Part shown: positions 44,949 to 54,249 of the stretch, in pieces
Layout: every line of letters starts with the position of its first letter
Position numbering within the stretch: the stretch's first letter is position 1
NCBI GenBank assembly: GCA_944358305.1
Contig: CALVQK010000004.1
Location: 1-64,000 of the forward strand
Direction of reading: 5' to 3'
Length of the DNA: 64,000 bases
From: an uncultured Bacilli bacterium
GTDB lineage: Bacteria > Bacillota_I > Bacilli_A > RF39 > UBA660
Notes under the pieces: generated by a model
Databases searched by the model: none
Told to the model about the DNA's origin: nothing
The model's input: only the letters and a program-made list of their open reading frames with translations
Program-made: the position numbers and the translations under genes

Positions 44949-44975
44949 TTAGCACTTACACTTGACAAGTGCTAA
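44949..44975. promoter_or_regulatory. CIRCE operator upstream of hsp20 (HrcA site)
   Basis: TTAGCACTT, nine bases, AAGTGCTAA: a perfect 9-9-9 inverted repeat matching the CIRCE layout and differing from consensus only in the innermost pair. The -35 box lies inside it. Confidence 0.9.
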
Positions 44976-44990
44976 AATCGGTGCTATAAC
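44962..44990 (+). promoter_or_regulatory. Promoter of hsp20
   Basis: TTGACA (44962-44967), 17-bp spacer, TATAAC (44985-44990). AAGGAAAGGAAAG precedes the ATG at 45021. Confidence 0.8.
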
Positions 44991-45020
44991 ATAATTGTAA
45001 GGAAAGGAAAGTGATAATAT

Positions 45021-45407
45021 ATGTTACCAACAAGATTTTATTTTGATAATGCATTTGATCAATTTTTTGAGAATGAAGGAAGTAAGATGAAATGTGATAT
45101 TTACGAAAAAGATAACACATATCATGTAGAGATGGATTTACCAGGATTTAAGAAAGATGAAATCAAAGTAGAATGTAATAAAGGAAACTTAGTTATAACT
45201 GCTGAGAAATCATCTAATGATGAAGATAAAGATGAAGGCAAAAAATATCTTCGTCGTGAAAGAACTTATGGTAAATACCAAAGAAGCTTCTATTTAGGTG
45301 ATATTAAAGAAGATGAAATCGAAGCTAAATTTGATAATGGTACATTAACTATTTCTGTTCCAAAAATTGATGAAAATGAAAATAAAAAACTTATTGATAT
45401 AAAATAA
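45021..45407 (+). CDS. hsp20: Small heat-shock protein Hsp20
   Basis: ATP-independent holdase of the alpha-crystallin family, 128 residues. It starts LPTRFYFDNAFDQFFENE. The crystallin domain contains YHVEMDLPGFKKDEIKVE, the YGKYQRSFYLGD strand and FDNGTLTISVPK, and ends with a short C-terminal extension. CIRCE control ties it to htpG in an HrcA regulon. In many bacteria hsp20 is not HrcA-controlled. Confidence 0.95.
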   Translation: MLPTRFYFDNAFDQFFENEGSKMKCDIYEKDNTYHVEMDLPGFKKDEIKVECNKGNLVITAEKSSNDEDKDEGKKYLRRERTYGKYQRSFYLGDIKEDEIEAKFDNGTLTISVPKIDENENKKLIDIK

Positions 45408-45433
45408 AAGAAGACCAATTACTGGTCTTTTTT
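45408..45433. terminator. Bidirectional terminator after hsp20
   Basis: AAGACCA and TGGTCTT form a 7-bp stem with a 5-nt loop, followed by a run of T. It is shared with the convergent membrane protein gene. Confidence 0.75.
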
Positions 45434-45817
45434 TATGTCCCAAAAGTAAATAAACAATGTATTAAGAATAATTCCTAAAATAACTAAATCAACAATAATA
45501 AAATTAGTCTTAAAATAATCATAATTTAAAGTATACATCAAACTATGAGCTCTATAATCTGTATATAACTTAGTAACAATTATTCCTAAATAAATTGTAA
45601 GAGCTAAAGAAATTAAATTATAACTAACTAATTCCTTATAAATATCTTTTCTACTTAATACTGTAAATATATTAATTAAAACAAATAAACTACACATAAC
45701 AAGAAAAGATATACCAAATACTCCACAATTAAATATAATTTCTAATAATAAACATACAAATACTATAAATAATACTACAGAAGTTATTCTAAGATAATAA
45801 GCTATTTTTTTATACAT
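45419..45817 (-). CDS. Four-helix membrane protein, unknown
   Basis: A 132-residue protein with four hydrophobic helices (about residues 8-27, 33-53, 66-84 and 104-124). No family is recognised. The ATG at 45817 (AGAGGA upstream) overlaps the end of the Clp-like ATPase gene by 8 bases, indicating coupled translation and perhaps a physical link between the two proteins. Confidence 0.7.
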   Translation of the reverse strand: MYKKIAYYLRITSVVLFIVFVCLLLEIIFNCGVFGISFLVMCSLFVLINIFTVLSRKDIYKELVSYNLISLALTIYLGIIVTKLYTDYRAHSLMYTLNYDYFKTNFIIVDLVILGIILNTLFIYFWDIKKDQ

Positions 45818-46742
45818 TAGCAAGTCCTCTATCTAGACCATCCGCTATTTCATTCTTAAACTCTTCCTTAAATCTAGGAAGTTCTTTTTTTATAACATCA
45901 GGATAAACATTTTTAGTATTTTCAATTGCCCTTTCTATGTCAAAAATATTAACTTCTTTCCTATTATTATAAATAGCATAAGAAAAAGCCTGTTGTAATA
46001 TCGTCAAAGTAACATCAGGATACCTTGAACCTATTTCATAAATTCTCCTATACTCACTAGTAAGATCAGTTAAAAATGCCATAATCTTTTCTTTTACATA
46101 AGGATCATACATTAATTTAGCTCCTGTCTTCTTCTCTATCTTAGGTAAAGTTCCCATACAAATAGCAATAGTCTGATCTCTTGTAGGTTCTAACACTTCA
46201 ACTTTTTGAAAACGTCTAACAAAAGCTTTATCCCTTAAAATATATCTTTCATACTCTTCAGAAGTAGTCGCACCTATTACTTTAATATCTCCTCTATCAA
46301 GACCCGGCTTAAACATATTAGCAAAATCAAGAGACTCTCCTCTACTTCCCATCAAAGTATGAATTTCATCTATAAATAAAATCAAATTAGAATAACTTTT
46401 CAACTCATCCAAAAGTATTTGCATTTTACTTTCTCCAGTATCAGGATCTTCTCCAAGTAAAGCAGATGTATTAATCTTAATAATTTGATACCCCTTCAAA
46501 ACATCAGGAACATTTCCTAACTGAATACGGTAAGCAAGCCCTTCAACAATAGCTGTTTTACCAACACCAGGTTTACCAGTTAAAATAGCAGATTTTTCAG
46601 GAGTTAATAAAATCAAAACTAATTGTTTAATTTCTTCTTCCCTACCAATAGCAGGATTAGTAATATATTCTTTCTCTGTAAAATTTTCTCCATAACTTTT
46701 TAAAATACTAACTTTACTTTTTCTAATTAATTCATCATTCAT
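45810..46742 (-). CDS. Single-domain Clp-like AAA+ ATPase
   Basis: A 310-residue ATPase equivalent to the first nucleotide-binding domain of ClpA/B/C. It has NPAIGREEEIKQL, Walker A LTGKPGVGKTAIVE, Walker B LILFIDEIHTLMG, sensor IGATTSEEYE and the arginine-finger region DKAFVRRFQKVEV. The N-domain, the second AAA module and the ClpP-binding loop are absent. It may be a stand-alone unfoldase or act with the membrane protein encoded downstream. The start at 46742 is preferred over 46751 for ribosome-binding-site spacing. Confidence 0.88.
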   Translation of the reverse strand: MNDELIRKSKVSILKSYGENFTEKEYITNPAIGREEEIKQLVLILLTPEKSAILTGKPGVGKTAIVEGLAYRIQLGNVPDVLKGYQIIKINTSALLGEDPDTGESKMQILLDELKSYSNLILFIDEIHTLMGSRGESLDFANMFKPGLDRGDIKVIGATTSEEYERYILRDKAFVRRFQKVEVLEPTRDQTIAICMGTLPKIEKKTGAKLMYDPYVKEKIMAFLTDLTSEYRRIYEIGSRYPDVTLTILQQAFSYAIYNNRKEVNIFDIERAIENTKNVYPDVIKKELPRFKEEFKNEIADGLDRGLANV

Positions 46743-46796
46743 AACTACCATTCCTCACATTCTAAGTATAGCATAAAATAAATTTTAGGAAAACAA

Positions 46797-48245
46797 CTAT
46801 TTATAACTAATATTATAATTACTAGGTCCCATAATACACTTACCATCTAAATCAAATCTAGACCCATGACAAGGACAATCCCAAGTCTTCTCTACTTCAT
46901 TAAAAACCAAACTACATTTCAAATGTGGACATCTATTATAAATAATATGCTCTACCCCATCATCATCTTTGTAAACAGCTATACTTTTACCATCTTTCTT
47001 TGTAAAATAAGGATTACCATTATAAAAAGCTTTATTCTTATTTATCTTACTATCAATAAAACTATAAGCACTACTAAAAATATTTAAAGGATAATTAATT
47101 AATTTTTGTTTATTAAAACCCCTTTTAGGATCAAATAATTCTTTATAAATATTATACTTATTATTAATTAAATCTTTTATTATAACGCTAGCAAGTATAC
47201 CATTAGAATTACCCCAAGTATTATAACCAGTCGCTAATATTAAATTATCATCAATAAAGCCTATTAAAGGTAAATGATCAAAAGTCATTAAATCATAATT
47301 ACTCCAAACATAATCATAATTAGTAATATCAGTATTATCTTCTAAATCTTTAACCATTTTCCTACTATTAGATGCAAATGCTAAATTACAAGATGATGAA
47401 ACCACTAGTAGATGATTATCATAATATCTCATCGACTTGAGTGGTGTCTCTATATTAATAGCATTAAAATCATATTCTTTTTTAACTTTAGAACATACTA
47501 AGAAAGATTTCTCTAAATAACATTTTAAAGGCATTAAATAAGGAAATAAAAAGTATGGATAATGTAAGGCAAACACTACCGTCTTAGCACTTATAATATT
47601 ACTAGTAGTATAACACTTATAATAATCATTTACTTTCTCTATCTTTATTATTTTTGTATTTTCATAAACTCTATGATTATCACTAATAGATTTTTTTATA
47701 ATTTCTCTTATAAATTTTAAAGGATGAAAAATATAAGTATTATTTACATAAAAACAAGACTCTACTCTCATTCCATTAGGTAATTTCTTAATATCAGTAG
47801 TTTTCTCTCCAAAAGATGAAAGTAACTTCTCTTCTTTTTCTATTTTCTTAATATTTAATGGATCTAAAGTATACAAATAAGATTTACTCCTCTTAAAATC
47901 ACAATCTATATTTTCCTTACTTACAATATCATCAGCAATTTTCAAAGCTTCTTTAGAAGCTCGATAATAAAGATAGGCTTTATCTCTATCAAAAATATTG
48001 GTAAGTTTAGTATAAATATCCTCTTGTAAAAAAGTTATCTTAGCACTACTTCTACTAGATGCTCCACTTCCTATTCTATTTTTCTCAACAAGAGCGACCT
48101 TTCTTTTATCATCCTTAAATTGATAAAAGGTACTACATCCTGTAATACCTCCACCAATTATTAAAACATCAACATCTAAATTTTCTTCTAACACCGCATA
48201 ATTATCACATTGAACAGTATCTTGCCATATAGAAATATTTTTCAT
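46797..48245 (-). CDS. FAD-dependent oxidoreductase with C-terminal Rieske domain
   Basis: A 482-residue fusion. The N-terminal DAO-type FAD domain has DVDVLIIGGGITGCSTFYQF and GSGASSRSSAKIT. The C-terminal Rieske [2Fe-2S] domain has ligands CPHLKCSL (C-x-H) and CPCHGSRFD (C-x-x-H). Such YhfW-like proteins occur in Bacillota, and the physiological electron donor is unknown. An AGGAGG site precedes the ATG. It lies on the same strand as the PepSY gene, with a 31-base gap. Confidence 0.92.
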   Translation of the reverse strand: MKNISIWQDTVQCDNYAVLEENLDVDVLIIGGGITGCSTFYQFKDDKRKVALVEKNRIGSGASSRSSAKITFLQEDIYTKLTNIFDRDKAYLYYRASKEALKIADDIVSKENIDCDFKRSKSYLYTLDPLNIKKIEKEEKLLSSFGEKTTDIKKLPNGMRVESCFYVNNTYIFHPLKFIREIIKKSISDNHRVYENTKIIKIEKVNDYYKCYTTSNIISAKTVVFALHYPYFLFPYLMPLKCYLEKSFLVCSKVKKEYDFNAINIETPLKSMRYYDNHLLVVSSSCNLAFASNSRKMVKDLEDNTDITNYDYVWSNYDLMTFDHLPLIGFIDDNLILATGYNTWGNSNGILASVIIKDLINNKYNIYKELFDPKRGFNKQKLINYPLNIFSSAYSFIDSKINKNKAFYNGNPYFTKKDGKSIAVYKDDDGVEHIIYNRCPHLKCSLVFNEVEKTWDCPCHGSRFDLDGKCIMGPSNYNISYK

Positions 48246-48276
48246 AACAACCTCCTATTTCTATTATGGCTAAAAT

Positions 48277-48873
48277 TTAGTCATATATACTATCTCTATC
48301 GTAACTAATTATTTCCCCAGTATTAGCATTAATTTTATAATCATATTCATAATTATTATAAGTAAAATCAACTTCATAAACTAAAATGCCATCATCATAT
48401 TCTGTCTCTGTTCTTAAAAATTGTACTAAATCAGCACTTAAATTAGCATGAGTTAATGCAATATTTCTAGCTTCTTCAACAGCAATACTAGCAGTATTAT
48501 TAGAACCATTTGCATTATCATTACTAGAATCATTGGTATTAGAATTAGAACTATTATTATCATTAATACTATTAGTAAAATATTTAAAATCAGTATAAAT
48601 AACATTTCCACCTTCAGCATCGGCTCTAGCATTAATTTTATATTCATAAACATTATTATGATAATATACTTCTACTTCATAAATACCTTTATCAAGTTCA
48701 AAATCAATATCTTCAAAATATAAATCACTTCTATTAACATTCATATTAGCAGCAATAATATCTTTCACTTCATTTTTACTAATAAATGTTGTTTTAAAAT
48801 AAATTAAGATAAGTAAAGCAATTACAACAAGTATACCAACTACAATAATAATTATTTTTCCATATTTTTTCAT
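48277..48873 (-). CDS. Membrane-anchored protein with two PepSY-like domains
   Basis: A 198-residue protein. Residues 5-27 are a transmembrane helix, followed by a first PepSY-like unit (KNEVKDIIAANMNVNRSDLY ... YEYKINARAD). A low-complexity Asn/Ser linker (about residues 104-128) comes next, then a second unit (AVEEARNIALTHANLSADLV ... YDYKINANTGEIISYDRD). PepSY domains are thought to inhibit or escort peptidases outside the membrane. An AGAGGA site precedes the ATG. Confidence 0.88.
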   Translation of the reverse strand: MKKYGKIIIIVVGILVVIALLILIYFKTTFISKNEVKDIIAANMNVNRSDLYFEDIDFELDKGIYEVEVYYHNNVYEYKINARADAEGGNVIYTDFKYFTNSINDNNSSNSNTNDSSNDNANGSNNTASIAVEEARNIALTHANLSADLVQFLRTETEYDDGILVYEVDFTYNNYEYDYKINANTGEIISYDRDSIYD

Positions 48874-48944
48874 AATATCTATCCTCTCTACTAAAATTTT
48901 ATCATTACATTTTATTTAAGTAAAGGTAAATATTATTCTAATAA

Positions 48945-50327
48945 CTACTTATATTTTTTCTTCTTTACTGCTTCATCTTTTTTACTAACAGTATCTATAC
49001 TAACAAGAGGAAAGCCACCTATATTTTCCTTATATAATGCCAAAGATTTTAAAACAATATTATTTATTTCTTCTTTACTTATTCCAAGAAATTCAGCAAT
49101 AGAACTTATAGAGAACTTTTTACCATCAACACAACCTAATATTAACCCCATAATAACAGCTTCTTTAAAAGATAACAATTGTAAAAACTCAGCATACTTA
49201 GGTATCTTAGAAAAATCAAGTTCTGTTATAACAGCACTTTCTCCAAACTTAACAGCAGTATTATCTAAAACATCAGAAGATATTTCTAAAGAAGCCTGTA
49301 CTTTTTTACTAGAAACCTCTTCTTTATCAAATACTTCTTGAAAACCACAAGGAGTAGATGCAATTGCACTCTCCTCACTATGTTTAGCCAACAATCTTTT
49401 CATTTTTGGTATCAAGTGTCTATAAAATCTTTTTGAAGCTTCTTCTGACCATTTCTCATCTGTAACTGGATTTTCTAAGTCTTTCCCATAACGCAACCTT
49501 ATTAACTCTCTTTCTTCCTCAGGTAAACTTAATATCAACGAATCTACCTCTTGTTTAGTAAAATTAGGAAAACAATCATATATTGTCTTCAAAACCCAAT
49601 GTTTTTTCTTTTTTCCATCTCTTTTATTAGTAACAAATCCAGTCTTAACACAATCAAGTGATTTAAAACTATCTAAATATTTGCCGTCTTCTAACCGCAA
49701 TTTTATCCTTTCTAAAGCTTTTCTAATAATTCTAGAAACATATGACTGTGACAAACCAAAAACACTTGCTATTTCTCTTTGTGTCATTACTTCACCATCA
49801 ATAAAGCCAAAATGCATTAAAACTACTTGCTTTTCTCTATCAGGAAGTGCTAACACTTCTTGTCTTATTGCATCATGTAATTCACATTTTTCATAATTAC
49901 CAGCAAGATCAACACTCTCATCAAAAATCCCATCAGCAATCTTCACATCATGACCTTCGCCATCACTAGATATTGTCTTATCAAGGCTTTCATCATTAAG
50001 ATATTTTTTACCTTTTCTCATAAACATAAGTATTTCATTATCAATACATCTTGATGCATAAGTTGCAAACTTAATATTTTTATTAACATCAAAAGTATCA
50101 ACACTCTTAATTAACCCTAATAGTCCAACGGATACTAATTCAGCATTATCATAAGGTGTACTAGCAAACTTAGTTAAAACTTCATTAACTACAAGCCTTA
50201 TATTATGCTTTATTATTTCATTTCTAGCATCAACATCACCATTATCTTTTTTAAAAAAATAATCATTAAGTTCATCTGAAGAAAAAGGTTTATCTAACCC
50301 CTCTAAAAATATTTTACTGTAACCCAT
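48945..50327 (-). CDS. SigE/SigK-like sigma factor with C-terminal HTH extension
   Basis: A 460-residue sigma-70 protein. Region 2 (about 35-110) reads RNEIIKHNIRLVVNEVLTKF, ELVSVGLLGLIKSVDTFD and FATYASRCIDNEILMFMRKG, as in sporulation sigma factors SigE and SigK. Region 4 (about 155-215) is LPDREKQVVLMHFGF with the helix-turn-helix TQREIASVFGLSQSYVSRII. Normal members end there. Here about 245 residues follow, with two further sigma-4-like pieces (SLPEEERELIRLRYG and SSIAEFLGISKEEINNI). AAGAGGAAATT precedes the ATG. Upstream DNA is bounded by inverted repeats beside a recombinase gene, suggesting switched expression. Confidence 0.88.
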   Translation of the reverse strand: MGYSKIFLEGLDKPFSSDELNDYFFKKDNGDVDARNEIIKHNIRLVVNEVLTKFASTPYDNAELVSVGLLGLIKSVDTFDVNKNIKFATYASRCIDNEILMFMRKGKKYLNDESLDKTISSDGEGHDVKIADGIFDESVDLAGNYEKCELHDAIRQEVLALPDREKQVVLMHFGFIDGEVMTQREIASVFGLSQSYVSRIIRKALERIKLRLEDGKYLDSFKSLDCVKTGFVTNKRDGKKKKHWVLKTIYDCFPNFTKQEVDSLILSLPEEERELIRLRYGKDLENPVTDEKWSEEASKRFYRHLIPKMKRLLAKHSEESAIASTPCGFQEVFDKEEVSSKKVQASLEISSDVLDNTAVKFGESAVITELDFSKIPKYAEFLQLLSFKEAVIMGLILGCVDGKKFSISSIAEFLGISKEEINNIVLKSLALYKENIGGFPLVSIDTVSKKDEAVKKKKYK

Positions 50328-50348
50328 AATTTCCTCTTTTCTTACTAT

Positions 50349-50367
50349 TTCTCAAAGTATTTTGCTT
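50349..50367. repeat. Left inverted repeat of putative invertible segment
   Basis: TTCTCAAAGTATTTTGCTT. Its reverse complement, with one mismatch, is at 50495-50513. It lies 21 bases before the sigma-factor start codon and outside its ribosome-binding site. Confidence 0.75.
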
Positions 50368-50494
50368 AAAGAAAAGTTAAAAAAAAGTAAATTTATCAAG
50401 CATTTTTTCATTTTTTCCCCATTTATTTTCATTAAAATATTGTAAAAGTTAACTAAAAGTGATATTATACAATTGTTTTTTTGAGAAAGTCTCA
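50368..50494. promoter_or_regulatory. Putative invertible promoter segment (127 bp)
   Basis: The segment between the inverted repeats carries a good promoter pointing away from the sigma gene: TTGTAA (50440-50445), 17-bp spacer, TATTAT (50463-50468), plus strand. On the minus strand a TATAAT (50464-50469) faces the sigma gene, but the nearest -35-like TTGAGA is 20 bases away. Inversion would turn the better promoter toward the sigma gene with a start point about 60 bases before its ATG. A small hairpin TTTGAGA-AAG-TCTCAAA lies at 50480-50496. Confidence 0.6.
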
Positions 50495-50513
50495 AAGCAA
50501 AATACTTTAAGAA
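50495..50513. repeat. Right inverted repeat of putative invertible segment
   Basis: AAGCAAAATACTTTAAGAA, inverted copy of 50349-50367 (18 of 19 positions, with a perfect 14-bp core). It lies 11 bases past the recombinase stop codon. Confidence 0.75.
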
Positions 50514-50524
50514 CAATAACATCT

Positions 50525-51622
50525 TTAAACATCATACATTGGATTTAACTGGTTGATAACTTTTACTTTACTTTCATAACCTGGATGCACATATCTTTGC
50601 AATGTTATATTTACATTAGAATGTCCTAAAATTTCGCTAAGAGTCTTAGGATCACACCCTTTCTCTATACATCTTGTCGCAAATGTATGCCTTAAAGCAT
50701 GAAAGTTATAATGATCAAGACCAATTTCTTTTACTATCTTTTTATATCTATTAAAATACGTTCTTGTCTCCATATACTTATTAGTACCAGTAATTAAAAA
50801 ATCATCAGGACCTCTACCTTCGCTAAATTTTAGTAAAAAAGTAATCATAAAATCCGGAATAGGTATTTCTCTAATCGAAGAAATTGATTTAGGTTGATCA
50901 ATAACTACAATAGTTTTCTTTTTAGCATTAACATCAGGATTTTTTATTCTTACAATTGTCTTTTTTACCTTAATTTTTTTATTTTTAATATCTATATTTT
51001 CCCATCGTAATGCACAAATTTCTCCTATTCTTAAACCAGTATATAAACAAAAATAAATACCAAAACTAATTAAATCCAAATTAGTTAACAATTCTTTTTC
51101 TAGCAAAACCTGTTCAAAAGGTTTAATAATCTGAATATCTTTTCTAGGCACCTTTGGCATAGAAACTTTTATACTAACTCCCGTAACTTTAAAGATTTGC
51201 TCTAAAATCACCAAAATATCTTTAACCGTTTTAGGACATAATCCTTCTTCAAGTAATTCTTCAGTATAATTATCAATTAGATCTAAATCAAGATCTTTTT
51301 TCTTTATTTTTGCAAACATAGGAATTATTCTCGATTTAACAGTATAATGATAACTTGAATAAGTTGACTTTTTACAACGTATTTTTACACTTCTAAGCCA
51401 CTTATAAATATAGTAACCTAAATAATCTTTATTATATATCAATAAATCATTTGCTAGTATCTTTTTATTTATCTCCTCCTTACACTTTTTTAAAGTCTCT
51501 TCATAAGTTTTCCCAGACACCGATTTATATCGTATTGTCCCATTAGGTTTATACCCGTAAAAATAGCGAGCTTCAAACCTGCCATTACCTTTCTTGTATA
51601 CATTAATTTTTTCATCGCCCAT
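50525..51622 (-). CDS. Tyrosine recombinase / phage-type integrase
   Basis: Site-specific recombinase of 365 residues. The N-terminal arm-binding region is KINVYKKGNGRFEARYFYG, followed by a SAM-like core-binding domain (WLRSVKIRCKKSTYSSYHY). The catalytic domain has Arg in YTGLRIGEICALRW, His-x-x-Arg in FHALRHTFATRC, His in LGHSNVNITL and the nucleophilic Tyr in LQRYVHPG, all intact. GGAGAAGG precedes the ATG at 51622, and the reading from 51667 lacks a site. No phage or conjugation genes surround it. Its gene ends 11 bases from an inverted repeat, so it may be the inversion enzyme for the sigma-gene promoter. Confidence 0.9.
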   Translation of the reverse strand: MGDEKINVYKKGNGRFEARYFYGYKPNGTIRYKSVSGKTYEETLKKCKEEINKKILANDLLIYNKDYLGYYIYKWLRSVKIRCKKSTYSSYHYTVKSRIIPMFAKIKKKDLDLDLIDNYTEELLEEGLCPKTVKDILVILEQIFKVTGVSIKVSMPKVPRKDIQIIKPFEQVLLEKELLTNLDLISFGIYFCLYTGLRIGEICALRWENIDIKNKKIKVKKTIVRIKNPDVNAKKKTIVVIDQPKSISSIREIPIPDFMITFLLKFSEGRGPDDFLITGTNKYMETRTYFNRYKKIVKEIGLDHYNFHALRHTFATRCIEKGCDPKTLSEILGHSNVNITLQRYVHPGYESKVKVINQLNPMYDV

Positions 51623-51656
51623 ACTACCTTCTCCTTCCAAATAAATAATGTAATAC

Positions 51657-51686
51657 AAAAAAGACATAGCACCTCGCTATATCTTT
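51657..51686 (-). terminator. Terminator of valS operon
   Basis: AGATATAGC and GCTATGTCT pair around a 5-nt loop with one wobble, followed by TTTTTT on the minus strand, between valS and the recombinase gene. Confidence 0.75.
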
Positions 51687-51711
51687 TGTCAAATATATCT
51701 ATATTTTTATT

Positions 51712-54249
51712 TTAAAGTTGCGCTTCTAATAATTTAAGTTTAGCTTCCTCTTCCTTTAATTTTTCTCTATCAAGATCAACTATATTCTTAGGAGCTTTAT
51801 TAACATAATTTTCATTACTAAGTAATTTTTTACGTCTATTAATAGAGTCTTTTAATTTCTTAATATCAGCTTCTAATTCTTCTTTATTAACTTCATTTTT
51901 AAAGAAATAAGTAATATCAATTAAACTAGATTTATAATTAATAGACTGATAATCATTCAAAGCTTCTTTAACTATTAATTCATCAGTAATCTTTAATTGT
52001 GACTTATAAATATATTCTAAATCACTATTAGTACTAAACATCACTCTATCATCTTTTTTAATATTATTAGTCGCTTTTAAATTTCTTATCTCTCTTAAGT
52101 CAACAATAACTTTAGATATTTCTTCTGCATCCTCATTAAATACAGTCTCACTATCATACTTAGGATAAGTACTAATTACAATAGACTCACTATCTTTAAA
52201 TGGTAACATAGAATAAATTTCTTCTGTTACATAAGGCATAAATGGATGAAGAAGCTTTAATATAGTTGTTAAAACATCAAGTAATACTGCTTTCGTAGTA
52301 TCATTCATATTAGCTTTACTTAACTCTATATAGTTATCACAAAAATCTTCCCAAATGAACTTATATAACATATTACCAACATTATGAAAGTCATAACTAT
52401 CCATATTTTTAATAACATCTTTAATTAAATTATTTTTTAATGTTAGAATCCATTTATCAGCTTTACTTAAATTTTGATAATCGTATCCTGATGTCTTCAT
52501 ATCTTCAAGATTCATTAAAACATAACGAGAAGCATTCCATAACTTATTAATAAAGTTCCAAGTAGATTTAACTTTCTCTTCATCATATCTTAAATCAGTT
52601 CCAGGAGCAGTATTAGTAGTTAAGAAAAATCTAAGAGAATCAGCACCATACTTATCTATAACATCCATTGGGTCCACTCCATTACCTAAAGACTTACTCA
52701 TCTTACGCCCCTTTTTATCACGAATTAGTCCATGAATAAGACAGTCTTTAAATGGTCTTTTATCAGTAAACTCTAATCCTTGGAAAGTCATACGATTAAC
52801 CCAGAATGGAATAATATCATAACCAGTTACTAAAACATTATTAGGATAATATCTCTTAAATAAATCAGTCTCTTCAGGCCATCCTAATGTTGAAAAAGGC
52901 CATAATGCAGATGAAAACCAAGTATCTAGTACATCTTCATCTTGAACCCATCCATCACCCTCTGGTGCATCCATACCAACATAAACTTCATCACCTTTAT
53001 ACCAAGCAGGTATTCTATGACCCCACCATAACTGTCTAGAAATACACCAGTCATAGGTAATTTCCATCCAGTGATTCATTGTCTTTTCATAACGCTCTGG
53101 AACAAAGTTTACCTTAGTATCTTTATTCTTTTGATTTGCAAGAACTCTATCTGCAAGAGGTCTCATCTTAACAAACCATTGTTTAGATAAAGTAGGTTCA
53201 ACTACCGCATCACTTCTTTCACTATGTCCGACATTATGCATCATCTCTTCAATACTAATTAATAAATCTTGTTTCTTTAAATCTTCTACTAGTTTTTCAC
53301 GACACTCTTCACGACTCACTCCCTCATAACCAGGAGCATTCTCATTCATAGTAGCATCCAAATTCATAACAACAACACGAGGTAAGTTATGTCTCATACC
53401 TACTTCATAGTCGTTGGGGTCGTGTGCTGGAGTAATTTTTACACACCCCGTTCCAAACTCTGGGTCAGCATGAATATCACCAACGATTGGTATTTCTTTA
53501 TTAACAATAGGAAGAATTACAGTCTTGCCAATTAAATGTTTATAACGCTCATCTTTAGGATTAACAGCAACTGCAGTATCACCAAATAAAGTCTCAGGAC
53601 GAGTTGTCGCTACATCTAAATATTCATCTGTACCAGTTATATAATATTTAATATGATAAAATGCTCCCTTATCTTCTTTATAGATAACCTCTTCATTAGA
53701 TAAAGCAGTCATTTGAACTGGATCCCAGTTAATAATCCTCTCTCCTCGATAAATTAAACCTTTCTCATAAAGTTTAACAAAGACATATCTAACCGCTTTA
53801 CTAAGTCCTTCATCTAAAGTAAATCTTTCTTTCGTATAATCAAGACTAAGCCCAAGTTTTGCCCATTGTTCATGAATAGTAGTAGCATACTCATCTTTCC
53901 AACTCCAAGCATGTTCTAACCATTCATCACGAGTTATCCCTCTAGGATTAATCCACATTTCTCTTAGTCTCTTATCAACTTTCGCTTGTGTTGCAATACC
54001 AGCATGATCCATTCCAGGAACCCATAAAGCATCAAATCCACACATTCTCTTATATCTAATTAAAATATCTTGTAGTGTTGTATCCCAAGCATGACCTAAA
54101 TGTAGTTTACCCGTAACATTAGGTGGTGGAATAACTATACAAAAAGGTTCTCTACTCTTATCTTTATCTCCTTTAAAATATCCTTTATTTACCCATTCAT
54201 TATACTTATTTTTCTCTACTTCTTTATGATTATATTTCTTATCTAACAT
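51712..54249 (-). CDS. valS: Valyl-tRNA synthetase
   Basis: Class I synthetase charging tRNA-Val, 845 residues. The HIGH motif appears as [16 protein letters not shown]. The editing domain has [17 protein letters not shown]. The KMSKS loop is [19 protein letters not shown]. The C-terminal coiled coil ([20 protein letters not shown]) is typical of ValRS. The ATG at 54249 has GGAGAAAGG upstream and overlaps the preceding unknown gene by 11 bases. A valine T-box leader controls the pair. Confidence 0.97.
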   Translation of the reverse strand: MLDKKYNHKEVEKNKYNEWVNKGYFKGDKDKSREPFCIVIPPPNVTGKLHLGHAWDTTLQDILIRYKRMCGFDALWVPGMDHAGIATQAKVDKRLREMWINPRGITRDEWLEHAWSWKDEYATTIHEQWAKLGLSLDYTKERFTLDEGLSKAVRYVFVKLYEKGLIYRGERIINWDPVQMTALSNEEVIYKEDKGAFYHIKYYITGTDEYLDVATTRPETLFGDTAVAVNPKDERYKHLIGKTVILPIVNKEIPIVGDIHADPEFGTGCVKITPAHDPNDYEVGMRHNLPRVVVMNLDATMNENAPGYEGVSREECREKLVEDLKKQDLLISIEEMMHNVGHSERSDAVVEPTLSKQWFVKMRPLADRVLANQKNKDTKVNFVPERYEKTMNHWMEITYDWCISRQLWWGHRIPAWYKGDEVYVGMDAPEGDGWVQDEDVLDTWFSSALWPFSTLGWPEETDLFKRYYPNNVLVTGYDIIPFWVNRMTFQGLEFTDKRPFKDCLIHGLIRDKKGRKMSKSLGNGVDPMDVIDKYGADSLRFFLTTNTAPGTDLRYDEEKVKSTWNFINKLWNASRYVLMNLEDMKTSGYDYQNLSKADKWILTLKNNLIKDVIKNMDSYDFHNVGNMLYKFIWEDFCDNYIELSKANMNDTTKAVLLDVLTTILKLLHPFMPYVTEEIYSMLPFKDSESIVISTYPKYDSETVFNEDAEEISKVIVDLREIRNLKATNNIKKDDRVMFSTNSDLEYIYKSQLKITDELIVKEALNDYQSINYKSSLIDITYFFKNEVNKEELEADIKKLKDSINRRKKLLSNENYVNKAPKNIVDLDREKLKEEEAKLKLLEAQL

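Noticed and set aside
48453-48653. Met/Ile/Leu-rich frame inside the PepSY gene
   Set aside because: It is a shadow frame of the Asn/Ser-rich linker codons. The PepSY frame has start signal and domains.
50349-51622. Recombinase as part of an integrated prophage or conjugative element
   Set aside because: No phage structural, relaxase or direct-repeat att sequences surround it. The nearby repeats are inverted, and neighbours on both sides (sigma, valS) look chromosomal.
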